Below are positions 46,691 through 57,389 of a stretch of DNA of 64,000 nt, in pieces. Where the stretch lies: the NCBI RefSeq assembly GCF_032062135.1, contig NC_092866.1, forward strand, positions 30,412,756 through 30,476,755, read 5' to 3'. The number at the start of each line of letters is the position of its first letter. The stretch's first letter is position 1. The DNA comes from Pyxicephalus adspersus (Eukaryota > Chordata > Amphibia > Anura > Pyxicephalidae). A program made the translations under genes and the position numbers. The notes under the pieces are model-generated. The model saw only the letters and a program-made list of their open reading frames with translations. It did no database searches and had not been told where the DNA came from.

Positions 46691-47269
46691 ACTTATATAT
46701 GAAACATGCAAGGGCTGAAAACGATTGTGTGTACGAAACACCAAACACATGCAGTGTTGTGCAACTTATTTTTAATTTCTATGTATGACAAAAACATTTT
46801 TCGATAAAAAAATGCTATAATGTATATAAATGTTATTACCATTATTCGTATTACCTCCTATTACCATTACCATTCAAGAAACCATCAGAGCTGTCAGATA
46901 ATAATGGGGAAAGCATTTCTTTATGAGAAAATGTTCAAGTAAGGGGACAACAGCAGTCACAGTAGGCATATGCTTTCCAAGAACACTTTACTGCTAAACT
47001 TAGCTTTTTCATGCCATACTATGTCCAACCAGTAAAACAACCTTTACACAATTATGCTGAAATAATTTCTACGTTACAAAACATACCTAGAAAACTAAAA
47101 CATGATAAAGCGAGATAGATTGCTGTGAAACAGTACAAAGCAAAAATTAAACATGAGCAAATAGGCAGAAACCTTAAAAACCTAGAAGTTCTGCTGAGTG
47201 CAGTCTGAGGAAAGAACGACAATCAGACTACCATAGCATACCGAAAAGTACATTCTAGCTTCAGGTAAC
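46691..47269. other. AT-rich spacer, nothing recognised
   Basis: No repeat or gene identified. Confidence 0.35.
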
Positions 47270-47640
47270 ATTAGCACAATGCACACATGCACTTCCTGTC
47301 CTAACTGTGAACAGTATGGTCCTACAGCCGTGCCAGAGAATGACACGCAGGCACATTCTTTACAAGCCGTCCCATGCATTTATTGCTGTATCTATGAAAT
47401 ACCCTACATTTCGAGCGCACAACAGCGTAGGCCATATCTCTGCATTTCGCGCACCAGCCGCAACCCACATCAAATGCAAACCTGCTTACCTCAGTAATCC
47501 TGTAGCTCGTGTCTCACTCACAAACCAATAATTGAACACCTCCCCTTTGCTCGGCACTCCTACTCTTTACACAGCTATGACAAGGGGGAGTTGTTACGAG
47601 ACTGGCATGCAATTAACTTTCAGCCATTTTACATGAGGGA
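47270..47640 (-). other. CpG-containing stretch, possible non-coding first exon
   Basis: On the minus strand an inverted CCAAT word (ATTGG near 47527) precedes TTACTGAG followed by GTAAGC (about 47490), a good splice-donor consensus. The region has more CpG than its surroundings. This could be the 5' exon and promoter of a host transcript, but no start codon context or TATA box supports it. Weak. Confidence 0.2.
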
Positions 47641-47899
47641 AAAACTAGAGTGCGGTGAATTTACTGAACTATACGTTGTTACGTATAGCTCAGTAAGCAT
47701 CTCAAAACAAAGCACTTGATTAAAAATGATTCCTGAACACTCTTTCAGAGCTCAAGCTACTGCCCAGATTCAAAAACACTGATTATATATAACTAAAGCA
47801 AGATTCTTAATTCCATATATAATAACCACAGTTCCATGTGAGCCGCCATCTTTATCCTTTCAAGGAAGGGGGCGGGGGGACAGGTCATAGAAATAATTG

Positions 47900-48256
47900 T
47901 AAAGCTACGTACACACGTCAGATTTTTATCGCCCGATAATCGGCATCGGCCAATTATTGGGCGAAAATCTGCCGTGTGTACAGTCGTTGTCGTCCATCGT
48001 CCGAAAGACNGTCCTGCCGGATCCACGGACGATGGANGACAACCGATCCTAATGAAAGGGAAGGGGAGAGCGCACAGCAGGGTGCCGCTCCGTCGCTCTC
48101 CCCCTCCCCTCTCCATAGAGCATGAACGGTGCTGTATGTACAGCATGCTGCATACAGCATACAGCATGCTGTATGTATGTGCAGTCCCTTGTTGTTGGAA
48201 AGGATCGTGAAAGATCCTTTCCAACAACAAAAATTGCAGGTGTGTACGCAGCTTAA
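47900..48256. mobile_element. Hairpin-rich MITE, about 355 bp, TAA target
   Basis: The left end is AGCTACGTACACACGTCAGA and the right end reversed is AGCTGCGTACACACCTGCAA, with TAA on both outer sides, which suits PIF/Harbinger 3-bp duplications. Inside are three hairpins: around CGCCCGATAAT/ATTATTGGGCG (about 47931-47977), CGTCCATCGTCCG/CGGACGATGG (about 47990-48036) and a perfect 18-bp stem at 48189-48230. CAGCATGCTG-type words repeat at 48140-48175. Two N bases (48010 and 48037) lie within. Frames crossing it contain X and are not genes. Confidence 0.8.
48189..48230. repeat. Perfect 18-bp hairpin at MITE right end
   Basis: TTGTTGTTGGAAAGGATC (48189-48206), loop GTGAAA, and its exact complement at 48213-48230. 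Size and loop are similar to a small RNA precursor stem, though it is most simply a MITE subterminal palindrome. Confidence 0.9.
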
Positions 48257-48382
48257 GGGGTGAGTTTCTAAACAATTTGCGTGGTGTTTCTTTTTTTTAT
48301 CATTCTGTACAAAGTGAGATAAGCAAATGTTCCTAAACATTAACTAGAGATAGGCAAATATAATTATTGTGCTTGATAAGTA

Positions 48383-48672
48383 TTAAGGTGGAACTAAACT
48401 GAAAAATCACACTTTCCTCTAATTCTGCAAATCCCTTAATTACACTGAGAAGTCCTCAGTCGGGGTCTGCACCGTCCTGGATTTATCCTTCTTCCACGCC
48501 TGGCGCTGCCATCTTCAACTTTCTACTTACTTTTTCTGGCTACGTACCCAATCTCGTTTTTTTTTTTAAAGGATGTTGCAGTTAAAAAAAAGAACAATAT
48601 TTTTACTTTATATAAAAGAGTTGTCTAACCTTTTATGTAAAGTAAAAATTTGAATTTGGGTTCTCTAAATAG
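48383..48672. repeat. Small dispersed repeat with weak terminal inversion
   Basis: Starts about TTAAGGTGGAACTAAACTGA, and its reversed right end contains GAACCCAAATTCAAATTTTT. Words shared with 3225-3310. Length about 290 bp. Class unknown. Confidence 0.4.
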
Positions 48673-50040
48673 GCATTAAGGTACATATGGATACATTGGT
48701 TTAATTAACAGGTGTTACTCTGGATTGTCCGCTGGGTGGTGTTCTTTTTTTATTCAACTCAATATGTTACAATGTTCATATGTCTTGATTGGATTGTACT
48801 AGATTGACATGAGAGCATTTGCATTCATTGACACAAAGATAACAGTTTGTAAATATACCTCGAAGGGTCAGAATTACACAGCATGATGCCTACTGTCTAT
48901 ATTCCGCTTACTTTTCTCATCCTACTTGACAACTTGTCAAAAGTATTTCAAGATGAAAGCTGTCCAGTGCCAGGGTTCTTGCCAGAGTTTACAAATTGGG
49001 CCTAGACATTGCAAGCTGATCTGTAGTGCTTGGTCTTCATTTCCCTGGGTACATAATGGTTCTATCCATAAATCCTGGACAGAGAATGCAGGTGAGAATA
49101 TTTTCATCACAGCACAAATTGGTTGCGGGGGGGGGGGGGATTGAGGCATATGAAGGTGCTGTTTTTGCTAGGAGATAAGATTTACCACAGAAGAAAATTG
49201 CAAACAAGTAAATTTAATGTGTTCCAACCCTTCAGCGGATTACGTGGCCAGGGTTGCATACTTTTCCTAATTAAAGTAGGAACCATAGCTGGTGTCACAT
49301 TTCTCAGGGGGGGACCAGTGAGAACATGTTCTATTTGCAAAGGTGTGGAAATATAGATATCAAAATGTGTTTTTGTAGCAGGCAAGTATTGGTGTCCAGA
49401 TTTTAATTATTAGCACTGATATGCTTGAATATACATTACATTCTCGGGTCAATCAGAAACATTCCTTTAAGTTGGACATTTTCTATTTACAAATTCTACT
49501 TTAAACCTCAGACAGGATGGCCAGCATCAGTCGTCTCAACTAAAACCTAATTGAGTGTTCTGCTTTCCAAAATAGACCCACTGGTGAACTCGTATGCATT
49601 CTAGTCCTTTCTGATTGGTTGGGCAGGTGCGCATTTACAGCAGAAATTGGTAAATTGGGTGCTGAAGATTACCAAGGCTTCATAAGGCGGCAATTCCAAT
49701 TTTCATAAATGGTGCAGAATTTTAATTTGACAGCTCCTAGGCACTTCTATATAAGCAAAAGGAGTAGGATTTTTCAAACTATTTTTAATTACTAGATCCT
49801 GGGCCAGGTAACAGAAAAAAAAAATACCTTTTGTGATTTGGGACACCCAGAGAACATACCCTAATCTGTCTACATTGTTTACTTCAATAGGAGGAAGACT
49901 TCCTTTGGCGTTGAGCCAACTCAAATATCTTGTGTCTATCTCTCTCTCTCTCTCTCTGTCTCTCTGTGTGTCTGTCTGTTTCTCTTTTTTCTATATTCAT
50001 ACATTGTATGTTTATGAAATATGAATGCCATATTATTTAT
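48673..50040. other. Unassigned DNA with simple repeats
   Basis: A G12 run near 49127 and a CT/GT microsatellite at 49938-49990 are the only clear features. Short frames have no recognised domains. Confidence 0.4.
49938..49990 (+). repeat. CT-rich microsatellite
   Basis: TCTATCTCTCTCTCTCTCTC passing into TGTCTGTCTGTTTCTC. Confidence 0.9.
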
Positions 50041-50209
50041 TATATACATATAAAACAAATGAGTGGGTGCTGAGAAGTTCCTGACTTTGCCCCCTTCCAG
50101 ATGAAATAGAAAAATGATTGTGGGGGCATATGACAGCCTAATTTCTTAGTATGTAACTGTGCAAAAATCAGGTCTTTGCGATTCTTAAAACTATTTTTAC
50201 TTTAAGTGA

Positions 50210-50561
50210 GAAGCTGTGATGGCAGAGGCACAAGCAAGTTTCACATTGTTGGAGTTACGGGCCATCATGAAGTTTTTGTTTCTCCAGGGAAAGTCAGCAA
50301 AGGACATTCACACAGAGATGTCACAACCACTGGGGGAGAAGTGTCCTTTCTACAGCACTGTCAAAACCTGGATATTTCATTTCAAGACTGGGCATTTCAC
50401 CCTTGAAGATGAGCCCTGCAGTGGGGGCCCCCAACCTCAACTGACCCGGCAATCTGCGATGCTGTCTATGAGCTGAATATTGAGGACCGGCGAATATCCA
50501 CAAAAAGGTAGCCCAGATACTTGATATCTCACGGGTGCGTGTTGGGTTTGTTATCACCACT
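50210..50561 (+). pseudogene. mariner transposase relic, N-terminal part
   Basis: From ATG at 50219 the frame reads MAEAQASFTLLELRAIMKFL, FLQGKSAKDIHTEMSQPLGE and TVKTWIFHFKTGHFTLEDEP, the paired helix-turn-helix of mariner-family transposases. A frameshift follows near 50455, with IEDRRIS-like sequence and DISRVRVGFVITT up to 50561. The rest of the gene resumes at 52464 after an inserted element; TTATCACCACT is duplicated at the joint. Confidence 0.85.
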
Positions 50562-52452
50562 TAAAAAATTATCACACAAAAAATTTTTACTTTCAAACCA
50601 TTTTTGCATACGTAATAAGTTCCTCCTGTTTCTCTTCCTCTTATATGAGGAAGACTATTTCCAACTAAAAAATGTTTACAATGTCTATCAGTTTAGAATC
50701 TGCAAGGTGTTACTGGCTAATATTAATGTATAGGCTTGATTGTAATGCATGATATACTGATTATTAATGTCTATAATTATCAATGGGATTTACACATCTT
50801 TTTTACTCTAACACTGTCTATAATCATTACTTTGAATTGTTTTGTAAATTAATATTACAATAATGCAAATTATAAGCAACTGTACATGTTTCCCTGTCTA
50901 AATAACCTTTATTGCAATCCTCATAAATTCTATCAAGTATTGCAAAATTATTGTATATTGAACTTATGAATGTAGTCTTAATGTCTGTTTTCACAATATC
51001 ATCGTATAATTTGTGTAATAGCCATTATAATACAGAATATCCTGGTATAACATAAACGCTAGTTTCTATTTGACAGGTATTTCCTCCTCCTTATTCATCA
51101 CAGTCTCCCATGGCAATATATGCGGTTTCTGACTTGCAGGGACGGCAGCATCAGTTTAATTTCTGATGCACCTATTGCTGGCAGGGTGATCCTTTTGATT
51201 TCTCAGTTTTACCCGCTTAAGCAAATCCCCGTATGGGTCCGTCCTATCGGACGTACTCGCGCTGCCCCTATCATGCTTTCTGCATGTCTGGCAGGCAGTG
51301 AGCCGACCCGCATACTACAGACCTCTAGACCCTGTCATCAAGAGAGGCGGATCCAAGGGATCTGCTCTAATGAAGAGACTGAATACACGCCCTGACTCAC
51401 GTCAGCTGCGTGTACCAGGCTCTGGTTTCCGGAGACCCGCCCTCCCATACCATAAATGGAGGACGCCTCCTGGACTCTCTTTTGCCATTCACAAACAGCA
51501 CAGCGTGGTCACGCAGACTGCTTTGCTGTCTCTCCGGATAAGGATTTTTTACTCCCTAAAGAGGTACTTTATCCTATGGTATATGATACACTTATACAAT
51601 CTTATTTATAATAGGTCACTCTCCATTAGACCCTCTGAACACCTATATATTTATGTTTGGTGAAAAAACCCCGTTTGTATACAGGAATAAATCACATTTG
51701 TACTCCTTATCAAGTATCATGTAAGTGTATACTTTTCTCTTCTTTAGGTTTCCTTCATATCCCTAGACTCTTCAATAATAAAACTCCCAAGTTTAACCCT
51801 TAGATCACTACATTGACATCTGGTATTGGTATACCTGGAATGTAATTCATGACACTATAATAGGACTACCATTGGAGGTTCCTCTAAAGTTCCAATTAAA
51901 GATTAGTAATAAGATTTGATTATTATGAAGTACTAACTACACTAGTCTGTGATGTATTATCAGTATCCATCTTAAGGTAGCTTGATCTTATTTTTTGGGT
52001 AATACCTGCTACATAGAGTACGGTTGTTATATTATATCACACACCTATATTGGAATTACTACTAATACTTGTTGATGATTTATACCCCCTAATATATTAC
52101 TTCTATGCTACCTGTGTTTTTGTTAATACTACTATGACCCATACTTAATCAACATATTTATTTGTTATATATAATAGATATGGCAAATTAACTTCTGTAC
52201 ACTACTGTCATACATATAATACCCCTGAAGAAGCCCAGATGGGACAAAATGTGTTGGGTATAAGACCTACATACAAACATAAATACTAAGGAATTGTGTA
52301 ATTTAGAAGTTGAATGTCTAGTGCCCCCCCCCCAGGGCCAAGTTGGTATTGACCAAGACCCAAGTCATAGGTCATACCAAATTTTGAAAAAATTTTTTGG
52401 ATTGTGTTACCATTTTGATTTTCACTAAAAATACAACTGAAATTTGCCTAAT
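50562..52452 (+). mobile_element. Hammerhead-motif element, copy 4, with 11-bp target duplications
   Basis: Exact 11-bp direct repeats TTATCACCACT at 50551-50561 and 52453-52463 bracket 1891 bp inserted inside a mariner transposase codon run (VITT then ILDMRKLS). The insert is AT-rich at both sides. It has a CpG-bearing segment at 51070-51560 with short open frames of no known domain, and the hammerhead-like core at 52222-52258. Its last bases are AATTTGCCTAAT, so the TTTGCC signature lies at the very 3' end. It is the longest bounded copy here. No reverse transcriptase is visible, so it seems non-autonomous. Confidence 0.82.
52222..52258 (+). ncRNA. Hammerhead-ribozyme-like core, copy 4
   Basis: CCC (52222-52224) and GGG (52256-52258) can form helix I around CTGAAGA (52225-52231), an extra A, helix II GCCC-AGAT-GGG, and then ACAAAAT where GAAA is expected. 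GUU at 52253-52255 is the potential cleavage triplet. The GAAA box is damaged, so the copy is likely inactive. Confidence 0.5.
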
Positions 52453-52463
52453 TTATCACCACT

Positions 52464-53115
52464 ATCCTAGACATGCGCAAGCTTTCAGTGAAGTTGGTGC
52501 CAAAATGTTTGAAAAGTGATCAGAAGAAGGATCGAGTTGAAGCATCCAAAGCCGTTTTGGCCCGTTTTGAAGCTGCACAGAACTTTTTGGCTAGGTTAGT
52601 GACTGAGAATGAAACCTGGCTCCACATCTGATCCTGAAACCAAGGAAACGCCAAAGGAATGGCGCCACAGCGGGTCCCCGCAGCCGAAAAAGTTCTGAAC
52701 CCAGAAATCGGCCAAAAAAAGTCATGGCGTATGTTTTCTGGGACAAAGACAGTATTCTGTTGGTGGACTACCTACCTCAGGGCTCTAGGATCACCGGACA
52801 GTATTATGCTAACCACCTGGACCAGCTGAAGAAGGCAATTAGGACGAAATGCTGTGGAAAGTTGACCGAAGGGATACTTTTTTTTTTGCAGGACAATGCA
52901 CCTGCGCACATGTCCAACGTTGTTGCTGCCAAATTGAACACCCTGGGTTTCCAGTTGCTGACCTGGCCTCTTTGGACTATTATCTGTTCCCGAATTTGAA
53001 GAAACACCTGAAGGGGCAAGTTTTTGAGGAAAATTTACGTCAAAGACGCTGCTGAGAGCTGGTTTGTGGCCAAATCAAAGGACTTTCATTTGAACAGTCT
53101 AGAAAATCTGCAACT
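52464..53115 (+). pseudogene. mariner transposase relic, catalytic part
   Basis: The reading ILDMRKLSVKLVPKCLKSDQ, RVEASKAVLARFEAAQNFLA and LVTENETWLH carries the first catalytic region. After frame changes comes VMAYVFWDKDSILLVDYLPQ, then ILFFLQDNAPAHMSNVVAAK with the second D, and YYLFPNLKKHLKGQ. This is the C-terminal two thirds of a mariner transposase. The third D region (LAPSDYY in relatives) is altered to a WPLWTIICS-type reading by a small deletion. Joined with 50210-50561 it is one broken gene. Confidence 0.85.
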
Positions 53116-53386
53116 ATATATTGTACGTGTAAATGGTTTATCCTGTTGATATACCTACTAATTTTTTTTCTTCCAGCGCCGTTCTGTCTTTGCCATCCTT
53201 CTTACTTCTGCATCCTTTTCCAGCGCTTTTCTCTGTCCTTCTGCATCCCTTTTCAACTGTTCTGCTCCCACGCTATCCTCTGGTCCTTGTCCCATTATTT
53301 TTTTACTTTATTTTACCATTTATAAACCACAAGAAGCAAAAATTTACGTAAGTGTTAATATTTTTAGTACAAAAAAAAATTCTTGC
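53116..53386. other. mariner 3' flank and pyrimidine-rich spacer
   Basis: T/C-rich sequence without assignable motif. The mariner terminal repeat was not identified. Confidence 0.35.
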
Positions 53387-53761
53387 TTAACACCCCTGGC
53401 GGTATTTCCAAGTGTGGCTCGGGGTTATATTCAGTGCCAAAAGCGGTAACCCCTGAGCCTCACTCGGGGTGGAATTGCTAGGGAGTTTTACCTGCTTTCC
53501 ACGTTCCAGCAGCGTCCTCCAGTGGTGACTGTGGTGTCCTCCAGCTATGCCCGGCATCTGCATCTCTAGCGTGTTAACGTTTGGGACATGAGGCCGGGGT
53601 AAGCAGATTCCAGCCAGGCATCTGCTTGTGAGCCTTAGGCTGGAGGGTGGGACCGTAGGGGTGGTGGGCAGGAGGATGAGGAGGGAAATAAAATGAGTAT
53701 TTTTGAATGTACCGCTTTTACATTTAACAATACTCATTATTCACACTGCCAGGGAGGTTAA
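53387..53761. mobile_element. piggyBac-type MITE, 375 bp, TTAA target
   Basis: TTAA stands at both edges (53387-53390 and 53758-53761). The left terminus is CACCCCTGGCGGTATTTCCA and the right, reversed, CCTCCCTGGCAGTGTGAATA, so the ends are inverted repeats of the C-rich piggyBac style. The interior is GC-rich, with no transposase. A 116-codon antisense frame spans it but has no domain. Confidence 0.8.
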
Positions 53762-53829
53762 AGGCCATCAGCTGGTGATCAGCAGCCCCCACAGACTGTG
53801 TAATTCTGTGTAGAGGATTAGACAGCAAA

Positions 53830-54180
53830 CTCTTAAAAGGAATAGAGGAACTCGGCTATGAGGAGAGATTAGCTGAACTGAACCTAATTGCCCTTGAGAA
53901 GATACATTTAGGGGGTATATGATCACCCTGTATAAATATATAAATGTGTCATATAACTCTATTCCCAATTATTCACTTTGAGATCATTACAAAGAGCAAG
54001 AGGGCACTCTTTGCGTCAGGAGGAAAAGAAGTTTAAGCTCCAGATACAGAAGGGATTCTTCACTGTAAGGGCTGTGAAAATGTGGAAAAGGCTCCCTTAG
54101 GAAGTAGTTTGAGCAACTACTTTAAATTGCTTTAAGAAAAAGCTGGATGCTTTTCTAGTTGCACAGAATGAAACTGGATA
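53830..54180 (+). pseudogene. CR1-like LINE C-terminal relic
   Basis: After small frame corrections the stretch reads ELGYEERLAELNLIALEK, GDMITLYKYINVSYNSIPN, FTVRAVKMWKRLP and CFKKKLDAFLVAQNETG. The pattern FFTxRxVxxWNxLPxEVV..FKxxLD is the extreme C-terminus of CR1-clade reverse transcriptases. Only the last ~110 codons remain, as expected of 5'-truncated LINEs. Confidence 0.6.
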
Positions 54181-54609
54181 ATAAAGTTTTTCTTTCAATC
54201 AGTTTTATTAGTTTTTTAACATCATAAGAACATACAAAACAATACAATACCAAAGCCCAAGATAAAGGGAACATACAATAGGGGTAATCTCCCCATCTTC
54301 TGTAAAAAGATACAAAACCCAAATATCAACTGTCAAATAAACATTCACAATCATAAAATACAGTGATAACTCTGTGTCTAGCTTAAACATATGAGCATAT
54401 GAGCTGTATAGTGGGGCTGTTGGCAGGTTTAGGTGTATACAGAATATGCTGCACTAATAACCTAGGACAGGTTTTAGCTGGCCAGCTACACTACCTGACG
54501 CCCCTTGTTGCCTTTGTCCCATTGTCACATATTAGTATCTCAATGTATTATGTACATAGTCCTTTTCTAAATAAATTGTCATAGTTTTTATTTCTTTGTT
54601 AGTTTTTTT

Positions 54610-54896
54610 AATAGTCTGACATCTGCACTCATGTTAATTTGCTGTCACACAACTCCTCTGTTCATTTGTAGTAGTGTTAAAGGTTTGTTGTCATTGTGCT
54701 GTGCTGCCTGATCTTGGCACTATTGTATACAAGCACACTTCCACTTGCTGTCCAAACTGGTTGTTAATTAGTTGTCCAGCTGAGTTGCATACTCATTCTA
54801 ACACACCTGATGTTGATGGAAGGAGGTCCAGGTTATTGACAAGCTCACAAGCAGGGTAAGGCACTGCTTGTGAGCTTGTTGTCTTGTTGCCTAACT
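54610..54896 (+). mobile_element. Harbinger relic A, 5' part
   Basis: This non-coding block (CACACAACTCCTCTGTTCAT, GTCCAAACTGGTTGT, CATACTCATTCTAACACACC) is repeated almost unchanged at 61630-61858, where it precedes a Harbinger transposase fragment. Here the block is separated from the matching transposase fragment at 55880 by a piggyBac-like insertion. Confidence 0.65.
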
Positions 54897-55764
54897 TAAT
54901 GTTTATTTCCCCACCTGGCCGTTAAACCCGAACTTTTCTCAGGTGGGTAAAAATGTAAACAAACGTTATATTGCAATTCGATTGTCATACATTGTATGAC
55001 AATCCAAATACAACTGAAAGAAAATACTTACCCGGTCTCCGCAGCTCCTCCAGCAGCAATAAAAAATTTGCTATTGCTGCTGGCATCTGCAGTGAGATGT
55101 GAAGCACAATGCAGAAATCCTGCAGCTCCAGCGTGTGCTTGTGAGAGCAGGCTGGGAAATCCCTCACATCACCCCGGAGGATGAGTCATCTTCCGGGTGA
55201 TGTGAGTGGTGATGTATGGGGGTGTGTCAGGGAGGGAAATGTAAAAGCAGATTACATTGTAATCTGCTTTCAAATGGTTTTTACAGTACAAAAACACCAC
55301 ACAACATAAAATAAAAGTACATTTTTAATTTTATATTTTATTTTTAGATTACATTGTTGTCTATTATTTCATTATTATTTATGTAATATATTATAATTTA
55401 TGATTATAATATAATAAAAATAATTATCATACCCGGGAGTTAATTCTAAGAATTACAAGCCCACAATAACAAATTTCTATGCAAAAAAAATAGGATCACT
55501 TTTTGCATCAAAAAACTGACAGAATTAGAATGCTGGAGGGTTAAGCTGATTTTTGTGTTTTTATTTAATTTTATTAAAAGTACATTTTTTTTTACATGAT
55601 TGTGTGTTTCAAACTTTTTTTATGTTCATGATATCTCCTAGACCCTTGTTCAGACATGTAGACCTGTAAGTTACAGAAATAATTTAAAGAAAAAATTTCA
55701 TGAAAAACAGTGTACTGCTTTTGGTACAGAAATCTAGACATCAGTGTAACGCCCAGGTGGTTAA
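54897..55764. mobile_element. piggyBac-like non-autonomous element inside Harbinger A
   Basis: The right end reversed is TTAACCACCTGGGCGTTACA; the left has CCACCTGGCCGTTAAACCC at 54911, so the termini are inverted repeats. TTAA occurs at 54896-54899 and 55761-55764, though the left edge has about 11 extra bases before the repeat. The Harbinger copy at 61630-62445 lacks this stretch, acting as an empty site. No transposase was seen. Confidence 0.6.
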
Positions 55765-55765
55765 A

Positions 55766-56060
55766 TACTGGATTGTATGCATTGTTTAGGTGTTTACACA
55801 AAACAAATGGTACTAGTATATCAAACTTCCAGGGCCAAATCCACATTGTGCCAAACATTTTCTTGCTTTTCCATTCCTTCAGGGTGTCTCTTCTGTCTTC
55901 AGGTTTGAATGGCATTTTAGACCTTGGCCCACTATATATAATAACTTACTCACCTCATCTTGGTAGTGGAAGCACAGAAAGGTGGATTCCTTCTTTTAAC
56001 CAGAAGCAATATTCTCCATGAATGTTGCTTGTAGCCAAGCCCATGACATCAGAAATCATG
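55766..56060 (+). pseudogene. Harbinger relic A, transposase fragment
   Basis: The frame FRVSLLSSGLNGILDLGPLY..HLGSGSTERWI parallels FLGVSEGFNAILDLGPLYIH at 62290 and the KVINAIVDVVPLYIHFPQAA segment of relic C. This is the region upstream of the first catalytic D in PIF/Harbinger transposases. It stops before the DDE motifs. Confidence 0.6.
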
Positions 56061-57389
56061 AGAACAAATAGGCAATCTTTTCAATGTGAAGCAATATGGT
56101 CCAAAAAGCCCTCTTTGCCTGTTTTGTCCTATAATTTCTTTTCTATGCATATGTACACACATCTAAATGCATACATACATGTTTTGCTTCATATGCATGC
56201 CCATACATACATGCATGAGTGTACATGAAGCAAAACAAGCAATATACACAAAAAACAAAAACTTACCTGAATGAGGACTGTGCAAAAGTGCGGTGCATTT
56301 TTCAACTTATAAAACACAGTTCACGTTCACGTGCACATAGTGGGTCTGCCTTGGCGCACAATTATGAGCTACACACTTCTGAAGTTTGGCGCATCAAACA
56401 ACTGAATTTTAACAAGACAATTGTGGTGTTTTTAGCCTTTCAAACAATTCAGAGAGCTTAAAAACAATCACAATTGACTTTTTACCTGTATGTCCTGGGA
56501 GATTTGAAAGGAGATCACATTACAACAAACCCCCAAAAAACAAACAACATTTTACAAACAACTTTATTCAAAAGAAACATTTGCTAAAAGGTCACATTAA
56601 AATAATAAAAAAACACCATCACTAAATTTACATTAACATTATTTAACACTTCCATGTAAAGCCAAAATGGCCCAACAAATATTGCATTCACAAAATACTA
56701 CCAAATGAGTATGCAATTTTGACTGATCAAGGGTGCAAAACTGTACTAGGAAATATTCAGGACAAACATTTCAAAGTGGTAATAAAGGCAGAATTTTGCA
56801 ATCAAACAATATGGCCACAAACACGATAACATAGCATTAACATTGACTTGTTAGCTATTGTGCTAAAGGGTAATCAAAGTATTAAATGCAGCAACATAGA
56901 TTAATTAGGGTAACACACAAAACACCCCCTCCAAGAAAAAAAGACAAAAGGAAAAAGCAAGGTAAACAACACCCTTATATATGCTCAAATTTAAGCGCAC
57001 TGGTGATAGAAATTCGCTTGCGCAGTCTGTCAAAATTGTCTTTTTATTTTTTGCAATTGGACATTCCATAATCATTTATTGATATGATCCTGTAAATTTG
57101 TACACCAGTAAAAAGATATTCAATTAAATAAAAAATAAATTAATGGTAAGGAGGATTTAATATTAAAGTAATGTATGTATGTAATGTATGTATCCAGGTG
57201 GCTCCTCCGATCAGGCATCATAAGCCTTTATATAGGCGGCTATGTAGAGGCACTGAACTCAGTTAACTCTTGCCTAACAGGAAAGAAATAAGTCATTTAT
57301 GCTTCTTAGCTCATATAGATGTTTTATACATTTAAACAACACAAACATTTTTTAGGGCTAAGGGTAATATGTATATGTGTGCCATTAGA
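56061..57389. other. AT-rich DNA with one inverted repeat
   Basis: GTTTTGCTTCAT (56181-56192) and ATGAAGCAAAAC (56225-56236) form a perfect 12-bp stem around ATGCATG/CATGCATG. The rest is AT-rich. Because a possible Myb-type Harbinger frame follows on the minus strand, part of this may be Harbinger 3' sequence. Confidence 0.4.

Noticed and set aside
47793..48275. 160-codon antisense frame
   Set aside because: It runs through a MITE with hairpins and two N bases (X residues); it is a chance frame.
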